Assembly (NCBI GenBank): GCA_949752745.1
Contig: OX457026.1
Span: 71,861,091 to 71,925,090 of the forward strand
DNA: 64,000 bases
Direction of reading: 5' to 3'
From: Protula sp. h YS-2021
Taxonomy: Eukaryota; Annelida; Polychaeta; Sabellida; Serpulidae
The notes under the pieces are model-generated. The model was not told where the DNA came from. It saw only the letters and a list, made by a program, of their open reading frames with translations, and ran no database searches. Below, piece after piece: positions 47,964 to 59,933 of this stretch; position 1 is the stretch's first letter, and every line of letters starts with the position of its first letter. The position numbers were made by a program, and so were the translations under genes.

Positions 47964-48143
47964 TGAAGAGATGCCGGGCAGTTGACCCACCTCAATTTGG
48001 TCACATGACCTGCAGTAAGGATGACTTCTCTTTCAAGACGACTTGTCAGTTTTCTTGTTACTCTGGCTTTAAGCTGTTTGGTTCCAAGGCGCGTAACTGC
48101 CTCGCTGTGGGATACTGGAGTGGTGTACAGGCTAGGTGTAAAG
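47964..48143 (+). CDS. SVEP1: SVEP1 exon 6: sushi (CCP) domain 2
   Basis: The acceptor is TTTTATTTAG and the donor GTAGGT. It encodes KRCRAVDPPQFGHMTC, FKTTCQFSCYSGFKLFGSKARNC and GYWSGVQARC. The six-Cys order and 'TTCxxxCxxGFxLxGS' match the second SVEP1 sushi (TTCLVACDEGYRLEGS). 180 nt, phase 1-1. Confidence 0.96.
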
Positions 48144-48315
48144 GTAGGTAAAGTCGCTACATATACATTGACACACAGTAGGATGTCTTGCACAGAAACT
48201 TATATTCGAAGCACTAAAACTTCGACAAACTATATGAGAAGTAAACTTTTCAGATTCTGTGCAGTGATTGGCTAACAATCAAGAGTTTACTTTTGATACA
48301 TCTCACCCTGTAAAC

Positions 48316-49045
48316 ATTAGGCGTTCGACATTGTTCGATAGACGTCCCGCCCGACGTCGGATCAACGTCTTGTTTTGGTTGTTTATGGATATCGAAACAA
48401 CGTCCACCTTCCGATTTTAGATAGATGCCGGTTATCCGACGTCTAATCAACGTTGTGGATAGGTTGAAAATGGAAATGAAGGTAACGTTTATCTCCCGAT
48501 GTTGTATAGACGTCAGAAAAGCGACTTACAGAGACTTCGGAGAAAAATTAATATTGAATCACTTGACAGCCACAATCATGGTGTGGTCACCCCTCCGTTA
48601 CAGTACCCCCACCCTCAATTTGATCATCTGGTCTCACGGGCTATATATGAAGTCGTTTTCCATGAATATTTTCAAAAGTAGGTGGGAAGCTACTTGCGCG
48701 CCTTTGAAATTCATATTTTATGTATTCATTTTGTCTGTTTTCACCATTTCCGGTGAGTGATAACCGCCAGGAGATTGTTTTTTCATTGTGAGTTCGGCGT
48801 CTAAACAACGTCGATTTTTCGACGTCTATCCAACGTTGATTTACAGGCTTTGATTCAACGTTCCAACAAAGACGTTGATTAGCTGTTGGGGAAAGTCGCA
48901 TTTTGGTTGCGATCAAATACAACTTCTAAACACTGTTGTACCAAAGACATTAGTAAGATGTCGATCTTTGGTCGCGACCAGTCACAGCCAAAGTACAACC
49001 AGAGTTAATGTTGTAGTTTGGTCGGGTCGGCGTCGCAACCTCAAA
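48316..49045 (+). mobile_element. GACGTC/AACGTT-rich element, copy A
   Basis: It contains many self-complementary hexamers GACGTC and AACGTT at 10-25-bp spacing (GATAGACGTCCC, CCGACGTCTAATCAACGTTG, TCGACGTCTATCCAACGTTG). It is collinear with copy B at 60440-61035 over both flanks and the middle (CGCG/CGCCTTTGAAATT, GGTTGCGATCAAA, TTGGTCGCGACCA). No coding capacity. It lies in SVEP1 intron 6. Confidence 0.75.
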
Positions 49046-49443
49046 TTGAGATTGGATCGACCTTAGCGTGTTTGCTTGATCACCTCCCTTTTTCTGTTTA
49101 ATAGCGAGACCCTGGCCGTTCTAGTTATTAAGATGTTGAGTCAATATCAGCCTTTTACTGTTGTTGTTTTTTTTTTTTGGGAGGGGGATGGGTAGGAGGG
49201 AGGAACGCAAGGAAAAAATACCAGAGCTTAGGATCTATGTAGTTTGTCCATGTGAGCATTTGTTGTCATATTATTGTATTTCTTATCAGAAATATAATTA
49301 ATTCACATAAAAATACTTAATGATTGCGAATTCTTTCTATAAGCATAACTTTTTCCTTAAGTGAGACTGTCAATAAATGCAATACAAAAGACCTACACAA
49401 TTGGACACTCATTTTTTTTGGGGGGGGGGGCATTTGTTTCCAG
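49046..49443 (+). other. SVEP1 intron 6, distal part
   Basis: A T11 run and GGGAGGGGGATGGGTAGGAGG purine text occur near 49170-49200. Nothing else. Confidence 0.6.
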
Positions 49444-49641
49444 AGGTGCGCTGCAAGGCATTGCCAGAGCTAAAGGACGGACGCGTGGAGCCACAGATGT
49501 GCACGACGAAGCTCTCATCATTCGGAACGCGCTGCACCTTTATCTGTAACCGTGGCTATAAGATGGTCGGTCCGTACAGCAGGCAGTGTACCGAGGATGG
49601 CTTTTGGACACCAGACTATGGCTTAGATAACAAATGTATAG
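49444..49641 (+). CDS. SVEP1: SVEP1 exon 7: sushi (CCP) domain 3
   Basis: The acceptor is GCATTTGTTTCCAG after a G10 run, and the donor is GTAAAT. It encodes EVRCKALPELKDGRVEPQMC, FGTRCTFICNRGYKMVGPYS and QCTEDGFWTPDYG with a final KC. It is longer than the first two sushi exons (198 nt), as in vertebrate SVEP1, whose third sushi reads FGTICYVSCRQGFILSG. Phase 1-1. Confidence 0.95.
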
Positions 49642-49922
49642 GTAAATGTGGGCGATTTTTTTTATCGAAAAAAATCTGCTGTTAGAGTGAAACTAACTTT
49701 CTCTTCTTAAGTCTTTGGTCATTAAATGACTTGTTTCTATGTCAATACTTTCTACTATGAGGACAAGTAAAGGGTTTAACCTGCTTTGTTGGTGGAGGAA
49801 GGAGATGGCAACGTACTCACCGACTACAAGATCTAATCGGGATGTTTTGAATGCCAAGTCAGGCCTTGAGAGTGTGACGTCGATGTATAGCCGGTAGTCT
49901 GTATCTTGTGGGTATTATGTAG

Positions 49923-50171
49923 ATATCACTCCACCGATGCTACAGTGCCCTGGTGATATTCAACAAGATGCCGAAGATAAGATGGATTACGCGCTGGTCG
50001 ATTGGCAGCTCCCACTGTCCTTTGACAACTCTGGATATTTACCAACCTTAACCAGTTTACCCGTTCTCACTCCTCCCACGCGAATTGCAATTGGAAACAC
50101 GACCATCACATACGTCGCTGTGGACAGTAATGGCAACAAAGCAAAATGTCATTTCAAGATTAGCATCACAG
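49923..50171 (+). CDS. SVEP1: SVEP1 exon 8: HYR domain 1
   Basis: The acceptor is GGTATTATGTAG and the donor GTATCT. It encodes a hyalin-repeat (immunoglobulin-like) domain: DITPPMLQCPGDIQQDA, VDWQLPLSFDNSG, TPPTRIAIGNTTITYVAVDS and GNKAKCHFKISI. The PPMLQCPGDI start, DNSG, 'G-x-T-x-I-x-Y-x-A-x-D-x-x-G-N' and final C are the family marks. 249 nt, phase 1-1. Confidence 0.96.
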
Positions 50172-50353
50172 GTATCTCGTTCTAAAGCTTTTTCTCTCTT
50201 CCAGGGAAAAAAATTCTTCTCTTAGGATGCGAAAGCATAAACTAACAATTGAAGCACAATCAGTAATGCCTTTCTGTAAACCCAAAGTACATTTATTTGC
50301 TAAAATTAAAATTAAAATGAAAGATAAATGTCATTGCAACCTTTTCATCTTAG

Positions 50354-50602
50354 ACACCCAACCGCCTCAGATAGACCGCTGTGTTTCACCGCCGCCATTT
50401 ATTAAGAAAGTTGATAAAGACAAACCAATCCTTGTGCAATGGGACGAACCTTTGTTCAGTGATAACTCAAATGAAATGTTGAAAGTGAAGTCCTCCCACA
50501 AAATGAGTGAATACTTTGACCTGGGAACGACGAGGATCTTTTACACGGCTTTTGACAGAGCTGGCAACAGTAGGAGCTGTGCCATGACGATCACTGTCCA
50601 AG
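50354..50602 (+). CDS. SVEP1: SVEP1 exon 9: HYR domain 2
   Basis: The acceptor is CCTTTTCATCTTAG and the donor GTAATA. It encodes DTQPPQIDRCVSPPPF, QWDEPLFSDNSNEM, LGTTRIFYTAFDRAGNSRSC and AMTITVQ. Vertebrate SVEP1 has PPVIDWCRSPPPV and WDEPQFSDNSGAEL at the same position, so this is the orthologous second HYR. It is exactly as long as the first HYR exon (249 nt), phase 1-1. Confidence 0.97.
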
Positions 50603-51002
50603 GTAATAAGACCTCGCACTATGCACTACTCACTTAACAAAATCGATGAGCACAGATGTCAAGACGCGACATTCGAAACAACAACGCATGAAATTACACT
50701 AATCTCTTGCGGTTTTTCATAAAGTTTAAAAGCATGGAGATGGTTTTCTTTTTTATTTATTTATTTTATTTAATTTTTTTTTATAAGCGCATTGTATAAT
50801 GAATGGCATCACAAATAAAGCGTATAGGGATAAAAAAAGGGTGGGGGTACTCAACAATTTTGAAATGCCTGTATACCTAAGCGCCTAATGGAGTGCACCT
50901 TGAAACAAAAGCCCATTTGAAAAAAAAAAACGAAATAACATCCAGAAAATGCTGTAAAAAATAACGGTATCAAAAACAAAATGCAATATTACTTTTCACC
51001 AG
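50603..51002 (+). other. SVEP1 intron 9
   Basis: AT-rich with a TTTATT-type stretch at 50745-50785. Nothing else. Confidence 0.8.
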
Positions 51003-51242
51003 AACATGCCTGTTCAAATCCACGACCACCAACCAATGGCAATATAACGTGCAACAAATTCAACGCCAGCACTGAGTGTAAGGTGACATGCATGGACGGT
51101 TATGGTTTTGCCTTATCTCCTGCCAGCCTCTACACCTGTGATTTTCAAACCGGCAAGTGGTCCCCGGCAGAGCAATACCCTTACCCGGATTGTTCAGGTT
51201 CGTACGCACAAGATTATGCTCGCACAAACATTTTTACAAGAG
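51003..51242 (+). CDS. SVEP1: SVEP1 exon 10: sushi (CCP) domain 4
   Basis: The acceptor is ACTTTTCACCAG. It encodes HACSNPRPPTNGNITC, STECKVTCMDGYGFALSP, YTCDFQTGKWSPAEQYPYPDC. Vertebrate SVEP1 continues identically in layout after the HYR pair (VNCTLTCLEGYDF, EWPDC). The donor is most likely GTAAGG at 51243 (phase 1), which adds about 15 residues after PDC. A weaker alternative is GTTCGT at about 51197. The next exon is 6.8 kb away beyond a DIRS-type insertion. Confidence 0.92.
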
Positions 51243-52079
51243 GTAAGGCATACAATTATAAATTATGATCTACTGGATACTTCAGAATTCTTAACTGATC
51301 AGAAGAAACTTCTGTTTCGTGAAGCTTTTGTGAAACATCATTTTTACTTCGCAAAAGCTAGCGTTTACTTACCTCTATCTTTACACGGGATTCTGTCATT
51401 TGCAGTGATCTAATCACCAATTGTGAATGAAACTTTGCTGCACTTCCGTAGGAGCATTGGAGCGGAAGCGAAGCGCGGCTTCCTCAAGTCTCCTTTGCAG
51501 CAGGAAACAGGGTTGGCTCTTCCCTTCTACAGAGGCTAGCCTACTTGGGTATACCCACGTGGGTATCCCCACTTAGCTATCCTCCCCGGGTAAACACTCT
51601 CCTCCCAACATAGGCATGATAGGAGAGAAGGAATTTATTTTTAAGTGCGTTAGCTTTAGCATAAGTATGTTACCATGACGGTGTCTCTTTAACGCTGTCG
51701 CTGATCAAGCTTCTCTGTTACTGATACTGAGAAAACAGAAGGCTCTGTCCAGAAGGTAGAATGAGGAGACCCCTCATTCGCTGCCAATACACTCATTGTG
51801 GCAACAAGTGTCCGGTAGCAGAGAATTTGGTGCTGTGTAAGGAAAGCAACACCCGTAAGGAATGCGAGCACCTCACCCACACGAAGTGGAAGGCAATTAA
51901 AGCTAATCGTGTTGAGAGGAGAGTAATCGTAAAGAGGAGAATAGACGCCAGAAAGCGTGTAGAAGTTTCCAATGCACCTACCCTTTGCCGTATCTTCCCA
52001 AACTGCACCAACAGCAGAGAGCTAAAAGTCCGGGACCAAGTCAAGCAAAAGTAGAAAGAGGGCAAAGTTAAAGAGGTCC

Positions 52080-53070
52080 ATGTCATCCGAGACTATTGCT
52101 AAACTGGATACTGACGAACAGGAGGCACTGAGAGAGGGATGGCTCTTTTCTCAGTCACTCTTCCAGAAGCCCCTATCAGAGAGTAAGAGAGTGACAGTGC
52201 GGAATGTGATTGTGAATGAGATGGCTCAGATTGTGTTGAACGAAGGGTATTTGATATTAGCGCCAGCTCGCCACCCAGTCAGGCTCCCCTACCGGATCAG
52301 GCTGGGCGTAAGAGATGGCGGCTGTGGGAGCCATGTAGGTCATCGGGCACAGCTGACTTCGATTCAAGGTCTGATAAAGCAAAGACACAAGATCCCTCGG
52401 TCGGCAGCGAAATCATTAGCTACTGAAGTTATAGGCTTCCCTCACGTCTGGACAGGTATCTGCCTTACAGCTTAAAGATACGGATATTTAGTTGCGCGCT
52501 AGCTCCTCCGTTCTGACTGCCCATGAGAACAGAGACAAGGCTATGTGTTCTGGGAAGCAAGGTCCACGAAGAATCAGAAGAAGATGGAGAACACTCTCAC
52601 CCTTCTCAGCGAGGGAAGATTGAGGTTCGGAAGAGGAAGCAGAAGAACCCTAGGACAAGTAAGTGGCTTTGCACGCCCCATTCGCCTGAGAGATAATAGA
52701 AGGTCTCCTAAGGAAGGGAAACAATTCTGGACAGGCCGAACAGCGAAGGAGAGGCCACCTATTCGCACCCTCACCCCAACCTTAGCCACACAGGAGAGAG
52801 CACTTATCGCGTCAGTCCCGGAATCCACCCATAAGCAGGAAACACCTTGGCGGAAAAGAAGGAGCCCCCTGTCAAAAACCTTTCAGTGTGAAACTCCAGA
52901 GCAAGAAACATTCTTAACCCCAGCGACATCTGCAGGGGTGCCAACGCGGATGCGGACAGGAAACACGAATTTCATAAGATGGACATGGGTGAGGGCAAGG
53001 GTCCATCTATCCATGCAACGTTCAGTCACGGCGACTCCGTACAGAACTGTAGGCAGCCTGATTCCCATCT
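52080..53070 (+). pseudogene. Putative DIRS ORF1 remnant
   Basis: Two frames (52080-52475 and 52545-53072) rich in Arg, Lys, Glu and Ser without a domain I know. Their position before the RT matches the gag-like ORF1 of DIRS elements. A basic frame at 51761-52054 with CGNKCP and RRVIVKRRIDARKR may be its start. Confidence 0.4.
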
Positions 53071-53739
53071 AGCCATTAGAGCAGCCATGCAAAGAACGAT
53101 TGAAAACCCTGAAAGGATTACTGAGAAGGAATGGACTAGAGTGTGTGTCAGTAGCCACCGGGGATAAGTCCATGCATTTTTACTACAGTGGTCATCTGTC
53201 AAGAGAGTTCGTTCGAGAAATGAGACAATCAGACATTTTAAGCCAAACAGAGAACAGGACCTTCTGTCAGAATATAGCTCTGATGGTTCTATCTCGACGC
53301 CCGACTCCCCCACCGCCAGCAGGGTAGATACAAGAGACGGAACGGAGGGGACAGGGCAGAATCTCCGGTTCACCACTTCCCATCAACCAAGAAACAGAGG
53401 CAGCAAAAGGACAACATTATCCAAGTACCAGGCCTCAGAGTGGTACAAGTAGCAACGAACCAAGGCATCACGTGGCGATGTCGTTCGTTTGTCACAAGAA
53501 ATAGAGGAATTACTGAGCTGCAAATCTTGTCCTGTAGGAGGAAGTCTAGGCTATTTTTGCGATGTTTGGATGGGGTCCGTCGTCAGATAGTCAGTGGCTG
53601 CGACAGCGCTATCCTTTTCCATTCAGAAAGGACAGTCGGGATAGGTGCCTCATTTTTATCTGCGTCAAAAAGCTCCGAAACAATTATGACTTTTATAGTT
53701 GGGTATTTCTTGTCTCCGGAAAGTCAGGGTGTTGGAGAA

Positions 53740-54700
53740 TGGTAACAGATTTGTAATATTTGAACTAATTCTTAGGGCCCACAACGTTCCAAATGGATAC
53801 AGCAAAGTAATAAAAGAAATGTTGAAACAGTGCTTTTGGTGGGCTCCAATAGACCTGTCAGACGCTTAGCAGTGCATCCTCATTAGATCGGCATTCAAAA
53901 AGATCAGCATTTTCAGGTAGGAAAAAGATATTGGTTTCTCGTGTTTCTGTCTGGCTTGTCAACCACCCCGTATGTCTTATTTAAAGTCAGAAAGGTGTTA
54001 AAACATAGGTCAATCTCCAGGATGTGCTCGTCTTCAAGTATCGAGACGATTGGTTCACATAGAGCAGGTTCAGACCAGACCTCAAAGCCTTCTCCTGGTA
54101 AAGCAAGTTTTTAGGGCAGGACTTCTAGTGAATTTGAAAAAATCAGAACTTGTGCCCAACCAACAAATGATATTTCTAGGGTTTACCAGGGTTTATCCCA
54201 CCCAAGAAAGATGGGAGAAGATTGGCAAAGCCGTATAGGCCACTCCCCCAGTTACCCAATGAAGCTTTGCAGAAATGGAGGCTTCACCGCCCTACTAGTG
54301 GCCACAGAAAAGACAGTTCTATTGGGTAAGCGCCATTACAGAAAGTTTAAAAGAATAATAAGAACAGCAGTGGCTAGGGGAAGGAGGCGAAGCAAGTGTA
54401 CAGCCATCTCCCCACAAGGACTTTCAGTGATGGGTTACTTCACAATGTCTGACCGAGGGCTACTCATTTCAGCCTCATTTAAGAACTTAAGGTTTGGTAT
54501 GGTTAGCACTCAGCTGCTTTCCAGTCCGAAAAACAGGTCGGTGCACCTTCTGCTGGACAACACTGCCACAGTGAACTGTCTCTGCAAACAAAGAGGCACT
54601 CGATCGGTCGGGTTGACTCAGTTAGTGGGGGAGATCCTTTGTCTTGGCAGAATTCTCAAGATGTGCCTTTCAGCAGATCACAGTTGGACAAAATGAGGAG
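53740..54700 (+). pseudogene. DIRS reverse transcriptase and RNase H remnants
   Basis: RT pieces: the region after 53745 reads about 'RFVIFELILRAHNVPNGYSK' then FWWAPIDLSDA. The frame at 54050-54238 has AGLLVNLKKSELVPNQQMIFLGF, the strongest match to the DIRS 'GLxINxEKSELxPxQxxxFLGF' motif. RNase H: SVHLLLDNTATVNCLCKQRGTRS and LTQLVGEILCL in 54211-54696, like 'VxLxxDNTTAVxYINKQGGTRS'. Confidence 0.75.
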
Positions 54701-54899
54701 TGTCTGAATCAGAACTCTTTTCTCAATGGGTTGTGGCCTAATATCCGTGTGATCATAGATATGTTCGTCGAGTCCCTCACCCATCAGTTACTTTGATATG
54801 TCTGCCCCTGCCCAGAAGCACAAGCTTGGAGGACTGGTTCATTCAAATGGCTACCCCTAGGCAAATATAAAGCAACTGCTGCTCAGAGCGACGATGTTC

Positions 54900-55735
54900 A
54901 TGAAGAGTAAAATCATTTTAATTGCACCGTGGCAACCACGGTTCACCCTGTTGTCACGTGACAAGAAGTGCTTTCAGATCCCATTGCATCGGAGATTACT
55001 TTAACAACCCCACTCGGACCTCACCCCACATTTTGTAGACGTGATCATGTAGATAACTGGAGTGATTTTTTAAAGAACAAGGGCTTCCTAGAGGATTTTA
55101 TGAGAGAAATAATTCAAGTACAGAAGCCCTCCACTACTATCGGAGTTTATCGGTCACAATGGAGCAAGTTTTGGGGTCAATTTGAGAAGCAAGAACTTGG
55201 CTCATACACAGACTGGCCAGGAGTAGTGATGTTCAGGATTATCTGTAAGAGTAGCTACACCTCAGATCCTCGTCAATAGAGGTCAGAGGCCGGCTATACT
55301 AAAACTTGTTTCTGATACAACTCTGAAGATTTGAAACTGGTGGCACTTCAGTCAAGTCTAATGTGGCGCAATGGACATCTTTGGAAAAGTGAAAATCTCT
55401 CCCAAATGGGCTGCTATTTAGTTCACCGAAGTTGACTTCAGGTACACGCTGGGAGGGGGGCATCATGCTTTAGAAAATGATGTGTTTAAAGTAAATTGCT
55501 CCTGGGACACGGTGGCACTTAAACACAAGCTTTTTTATGGGTAAGACCCATATCACCACAAGAGGGTTAGAGACATTTAAAGAGATTCGGCTGTCTTTCC
55601 TTCCCACTCCAATGTTACATGATAATAGTCAAGCTACTCTTTTTTCTGTGCGTTCAGTCAGCAAACACATGGAGTTGTCCCATGAGTATCATGCTCCAGA
55701 GCAGAAAGCTTCAGTTCTTTTAGGCCTGGTGTAAC
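54900..55735 (+). pseudogene. DIRS tyrosine recombinase remnant
   Basis: It follows the typical RNase H end 'IILIAPWQPRFTLLSRDK' (about 54915-54970, broken frame). FLEDFMREIIQVQKPSTTIG and VYRSQWSKFWGQFEKQEL in 54968-55279 match the core-binding N-domain of DIRS recombinases ('ST...Y...W..F..WC'). The catalytic domain further on is too decayed to name its residues. Confidence 0.65.
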
Positions 55736-56840
55736 CAAAGATATTTCAAAACAAACCATTCCCAATGAGATTTAAAGTGTGATATAAGAAGCTTATGACA
55801 GAGGTCAGTCAGACTGTAGTTATCTGGCAGATTGTAGGGTCAAGGTACCTTCGGTTAGGCAGGCTGAAAACATACCCTTTAAACGCCTTACACAGTGTTT
55901 CTTTACAGGACATGGCACGTACGGGTTGTTGGTTTTCCCCTAATACGTGTGTTAAAGTCTATGTAAAAGAATTCACTGAACATGAATTGGCAAGATTTTA
56001 TTCAATGGTACTGTTTTATCACGGAGGAAAATTAATAATAATATTGTTCGTCTGCCACAGCCAGAGAAGAGGCCGCGATTTCAAGCAGCACCCTTAGGTC
56101 AAGGGCAGAGGAGGGAGGCAATCCCAAGGCAGCAAGTTTAAAGATATTAGTGACTGTAGGGTGTCCTTTATTTGAAGACTTGTTTTTGAACATGATAATG
56201 TACCCTGATAGGCTGTTGGGCAGCCATGAACGACGGTAAATAGAGTTGACCATCGCCTCACCCGTTTTGCCGCACAGTTTTTGTTTATTTTCTGATATTT
56301 AATCAATGCTCACTCCATGAAAGATTTATATTGAGTAGGGGAGTTTATTTCAGTGATGGCATTTGTGAAATTTCTGTTATTGCTGGAGTTGGTCTCAGGC
56401 ACTTTATGGTACACAGACTGTTCATTTCACAGAGATCTGATTATGTCACAATATTTTTAGCCAGAAAGAAGGAGGAAGGAGGATTGGTTTTATGGCATGG
56501 GTGAAAGATTGCAGTGGTCATGTTTATCTTTATTTTTTGTCTAGGCGAATGATGGTTTCCCTTGGGCCTCGTGTTTTGGGCCTTAGTGATTTTCAAACGA
56601 GACATTTTTCATGATCCCTCTTCTTGAAAGGGGAAGTAACAGCCTGGTATGTAAATGGGTATAAGCCTTCCCGGAAGATGGCTCTTCATATTTGGGTATA
56701 CCCATGAACTACACTGTCTCATATGGGTAGAGCCATCCCAGCGCATGGCTGTCCCCAGGTGTCTTAACTATGGACATGCGCTGACGTATGAAGAAGAACC
56801 TTCTGGTATGGCTTTAACCAAGTGAGTTTACCCAATTGCT

Positions 56841-58048
56841 TTCTTGGAAGTGCCTCTCACCTACCTTCGTGCATTTTCACATGTTAATTATACATCGAGA
56901 ATATTTTTGTTGATGGATTGTGGTCTCAAGGATATTTTGATGTCTTGTACTCACTTTGGTACATATATCAATAAAAGTGTAGTGTGTTATTAAAAAGCTA
57001 AATTTTCCTATACTAGGCGTGCCCAGCGGAATTTACCCAAGGCAGTTTAAAGCCCAGTCTGAAGGTGGTGATAAGTGAAAGCGAAGTAAAACTGTCGTTT
57101 TATTTGGTAAAACACATTTTACGAGTAGAGCGCATTTGCGTTCTCTTCCTTTCGACCTTTCTTTACCCGCCCTGGATTCCGTTCCCACTTCAAGCCCAGT
57201 TAGGTCTGTGGGGCTGCTGAGATAAAAGGGGATGTGTTTCAAATATTATTGATATGTATTACCTGTTTCCCGTGTTGTCAAATAAAAATGTTGACGTTTG
57301 TTTACATTGCCCATAAGTAGAAAGTTTCATTAATAATTTATGCATTTATTTCTGTAAATGCAGGAAATCGTTTCTAAAGGTGCAGAACGCGAACTATGCT
57401 TTACGTAAGAAAGTTTTTTACGAAATAAAACGTTAGTTTTGGCAGAATTCCACCGAGATCATATATTTTACATTCGTTTGAATGGTTCTAAAGCTGACTG
57501 CGGCGTCAGGTTGAAGATCAACATTTTGTGTGCCAGGATACTCATTATTCTCCAATTCAGAGGTAGACCGTAACTGTTCTAAGTAGGCTATGGCTAGGCT
57601 ATGCGTTGCTCTAGCTACGAATTTGATGTTGGCTTCATGCACATTATGAATGACACGTCACTATAATACAGTGACGTGTCAAAATATAAAACACTTTAGA
57701 GAGTATATACAAAATAGAGAGTGAAATATTTGCAATTATGTGCTTTGCAAAACACATGCCCAAGCACAATAGCTAAAAAGTTATCAGTTGCTTTTGAAGA
57801 GCATGCCAAATGCAACATTTATTTTCAAAATAAACTGTAATCTATGCCAAAAATCACAAAATCCGATGAGGTCCTATACATTTTGTAATGTAAAACCGTC
57901 AGGTTCGGTAATTTTGCTGAAAATTTCAACAGCTACGCAAATAGACTGTAAGGTACACACGAAACAAAATAAGATGAATACTCACAGTTACAAGTCACAA
58001 TCTACGATAAAATGGAAAGTTTACTTTTAAATAATCTTTCTGTTGCAG
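56841..58048 (+). other. SVEP1 intron 10, distal part
   Basis: No exon. It contains a perfect inverted repeat at 57651-57681, listed separately. Confidence 0.6.
57651..57681. promoter_or_regulatory. Perfect 12-bp inverted repeat with 7-bp loop
   Basis: TGACACGTCACT, loop ATAATAC, AGTGACGTGTCA. The arms contain CACGTCA/TGACGTG, a CRE-like half-site. It could be a regulatory palindrome or the remnant of a small foldback element. Confidence 0.45.
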
Positions 58049-58173
58049 TTTCACAGATGTCAAACAGTGTGAAACAGAAAACATTAGTGAAGTTCCGGTC
58101 ACAAAAAACTTGCCGAGATGGTTTGTTTGTCAACACTGTGGAGACATTGCTTCGTAACCACGTCTCAAGCAAG
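58049..58173 (+). CDS. SVEP1: SVEP1 exon 11: linker region, first part
   Basis: The acceptor is CTTTCTGTTGCAG. Phase 1 matches exon 10. It encodes VSQMSNSVKQKTLVKFRSQK followed by TCRDGLFVNTVETLLRNHVSSK. Vertebrate SVEP1 has a comparable segment after the fourth sushi, with a Cys-Asp-x-x-x-L and an alternating hydrophobic helix ([20 protein letters not shown]). The donor AAG|GTTGAT is weak. The identity of this exon rests on position, phase and that partial similarity. Confidence 0.72.
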
Positions 58174-58654
58174 GTTGATACGCTTTGTATAATACTAGGA
58201 TATCATCATTTAAATGCAAACAAAGTTCTTTATTTAGCAGAATTACAAGTGCTTATGGTGAGGGAATAAAAATGAATGAATTGTATTGGGCTGCATTTCA
58301 GCTACTGTTGAAGTTTTTAACTTAGCGCCCGTCATGGTCACCGCGTGACCAACAAATGTTTTTTTATTAATATGTATTGTTTTTGAACATATGGTGAACA
58401 TGAGAACATGATCATGTTTGTATTCGTATTCTAAACAATTTTCTCAAAGGTATTTTTATCTTTTCAACGTCTGAAAGACAAACTGTGCTTTCTTACGAAC
58501 CCATACTGGCCTTGATACCCGTACTCACAGTGGTTACCAGGATCAGATTCTTTCAGGTATTAAATTCCAAAGCCTGAACGATACCCATCCCGCAACCCCC
58601 TCCCCTGCTGACCCTGTCCAGGTTTGAGTCAGTGTGTGTTTGCTCTTAATATAG

Positions 58655-58742
58655 GTGGGCGATTACTGCGAGCCTGGAGTTGAGTGTTCATTGGCTAATC
58701 TACACACCAAATGTGTCTCCGTACGAGCTGATAGCGATATTG
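58655..58742 (+). CDS. SVEP1: SVEP1 exon 12: linker region, Cys pair
   Basis: The acceptor is CTCTTAATATAG and the donor GTTGGT. Phase 0 in, phase 1 out. It encodes VGDYCEPGVECSLANLHTKC then VSVRADSDI. Vertebrate SVEP1 reads '[24 protein letters not shown]' here, with the same three Cys and 'CxLxxNL-x-KxC' layout. Short and missed by ORF length filters. Confidence 0.78.
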
Positions 58743-59933
58743 GTTGGTACACACAAAATGCTTTGTCCAGTCAAATTCGTTCTTTTCTTGTTAAAAAAGA
58801 TAATCAATTTTAAAAGTGAAATATGAAAACAGTAGCATTTTCCGAAACAACAATTATTAAAAGAGATCTTTTTTCTAATTCCGAAATTTTTGGAATGTCT
58901 TTTTCGCATTTAATTGTTTTAAATGATTTAATTATTTAAATGTTTGAGATTAAAAATATATCTGATATATTAGCTGGTCACAGTTTATATCAGTGATTGA
59001 TTCAGTAACAGAAAAAGCCAACTGACTTATGATTTGGATCATTTTTTAGTTTTTGATATTAGAAGTTTAGTCACTGACAATAACAGTACAGCAGCGTATA
59101 AACAACGTGTAAACAAATCAGTGACTAAATCATGTCGCTAATTCAATACTAATATCAAGGACGATAAAGAAAAATTTAAATCAAAATTATTCAGTGAACT
59201 AAAAAACATAAACATCAAAAGCGGAGTTACTGGCATCATTAAAAGAGTAACGATATGAAGAAATCTTTTTACATAATTAAACAATTTTATTGTCACTTAT
59301 CCAATTGATATGAGCTCTCCCAGCCTTGGGTATTTCTGTCCATCATTATAACCAGGTACATCTCACCCAAGAATATTTCAGTCTCCTGACTGAGTCTTTG
59401 CGATCGTTTGCTGCTACTTTCTCTTGCAATAAACGCTGATGTGTCCGTGGCAGGAACTTTTCTTTGACAAATTCGAACGCCTAAACGGCGGGCACCAAAT
59501 TTTACCATAACTTCGTTCTTTCATTTTTTATGAAGCCCTTATTTTTGCTGTATTTTATCAAAATTTACAGTTTTGATAGGACAGTTGCAAATAGTAATAA
59601 AGTGATACAACAAGGGTATTACAATAAATCGATTTCATGAAGAAATATATGAAACACAAACTGAAACACCTACCCTGTGAAAACATACAAAGACGTGACC
59701 GAGGTTTAAACAGCCGTAGCAAAAGACAGCAAAGCTTGCATTCACTACCAGGTGTCCTGCATACGGAATAGTGAGGTGCCTATTGAGATTTCTTTATTAT
59801 TGAATAAATGGCAAATAAAAGGATACTGAAAATAATCTGTTTAGTATAGCGAGTTTTCCAAAAAAAAACAGATAAAGACACAGTATATTATTGTACAGTT
59901 TTATTGATAACGCGACTGTTTGTTTATTTTAAG
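58743..59933 (+). other. SVEP1 intron 12
   Basis: AT-rich, nothing recognised. Confidence 0.6.

Larger units (their letters stand above)
51440..56840 (+). mobile_element. Decayed DIRS-type retrotransposon in SVEP1 intron 10
   Basis: In order: a putative ORF1 region (51761-53070, basic frames, no known domain), RT, RNase H and tyrosine recombinase remnants, ending by about 55735. The palindrome TTGGGTATACCCA occurs at 51545-51557 and 56692-56704, each preceded by GGCTCTTC, in the same orientation. These are candidates for terminal repeats of the split-direct type used by DIRS-group elements. Boundaries are estimates. The copy is broken by many stops and frameshifts and cannot be active. Confidence 0.72.

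Noticed and set aside
52574..52828. Minus-strand frame opposite the DIRS ORF1 remnant
   Set aside because: Shadow of the GC-richer plus-strand frame; no recognisable domain.
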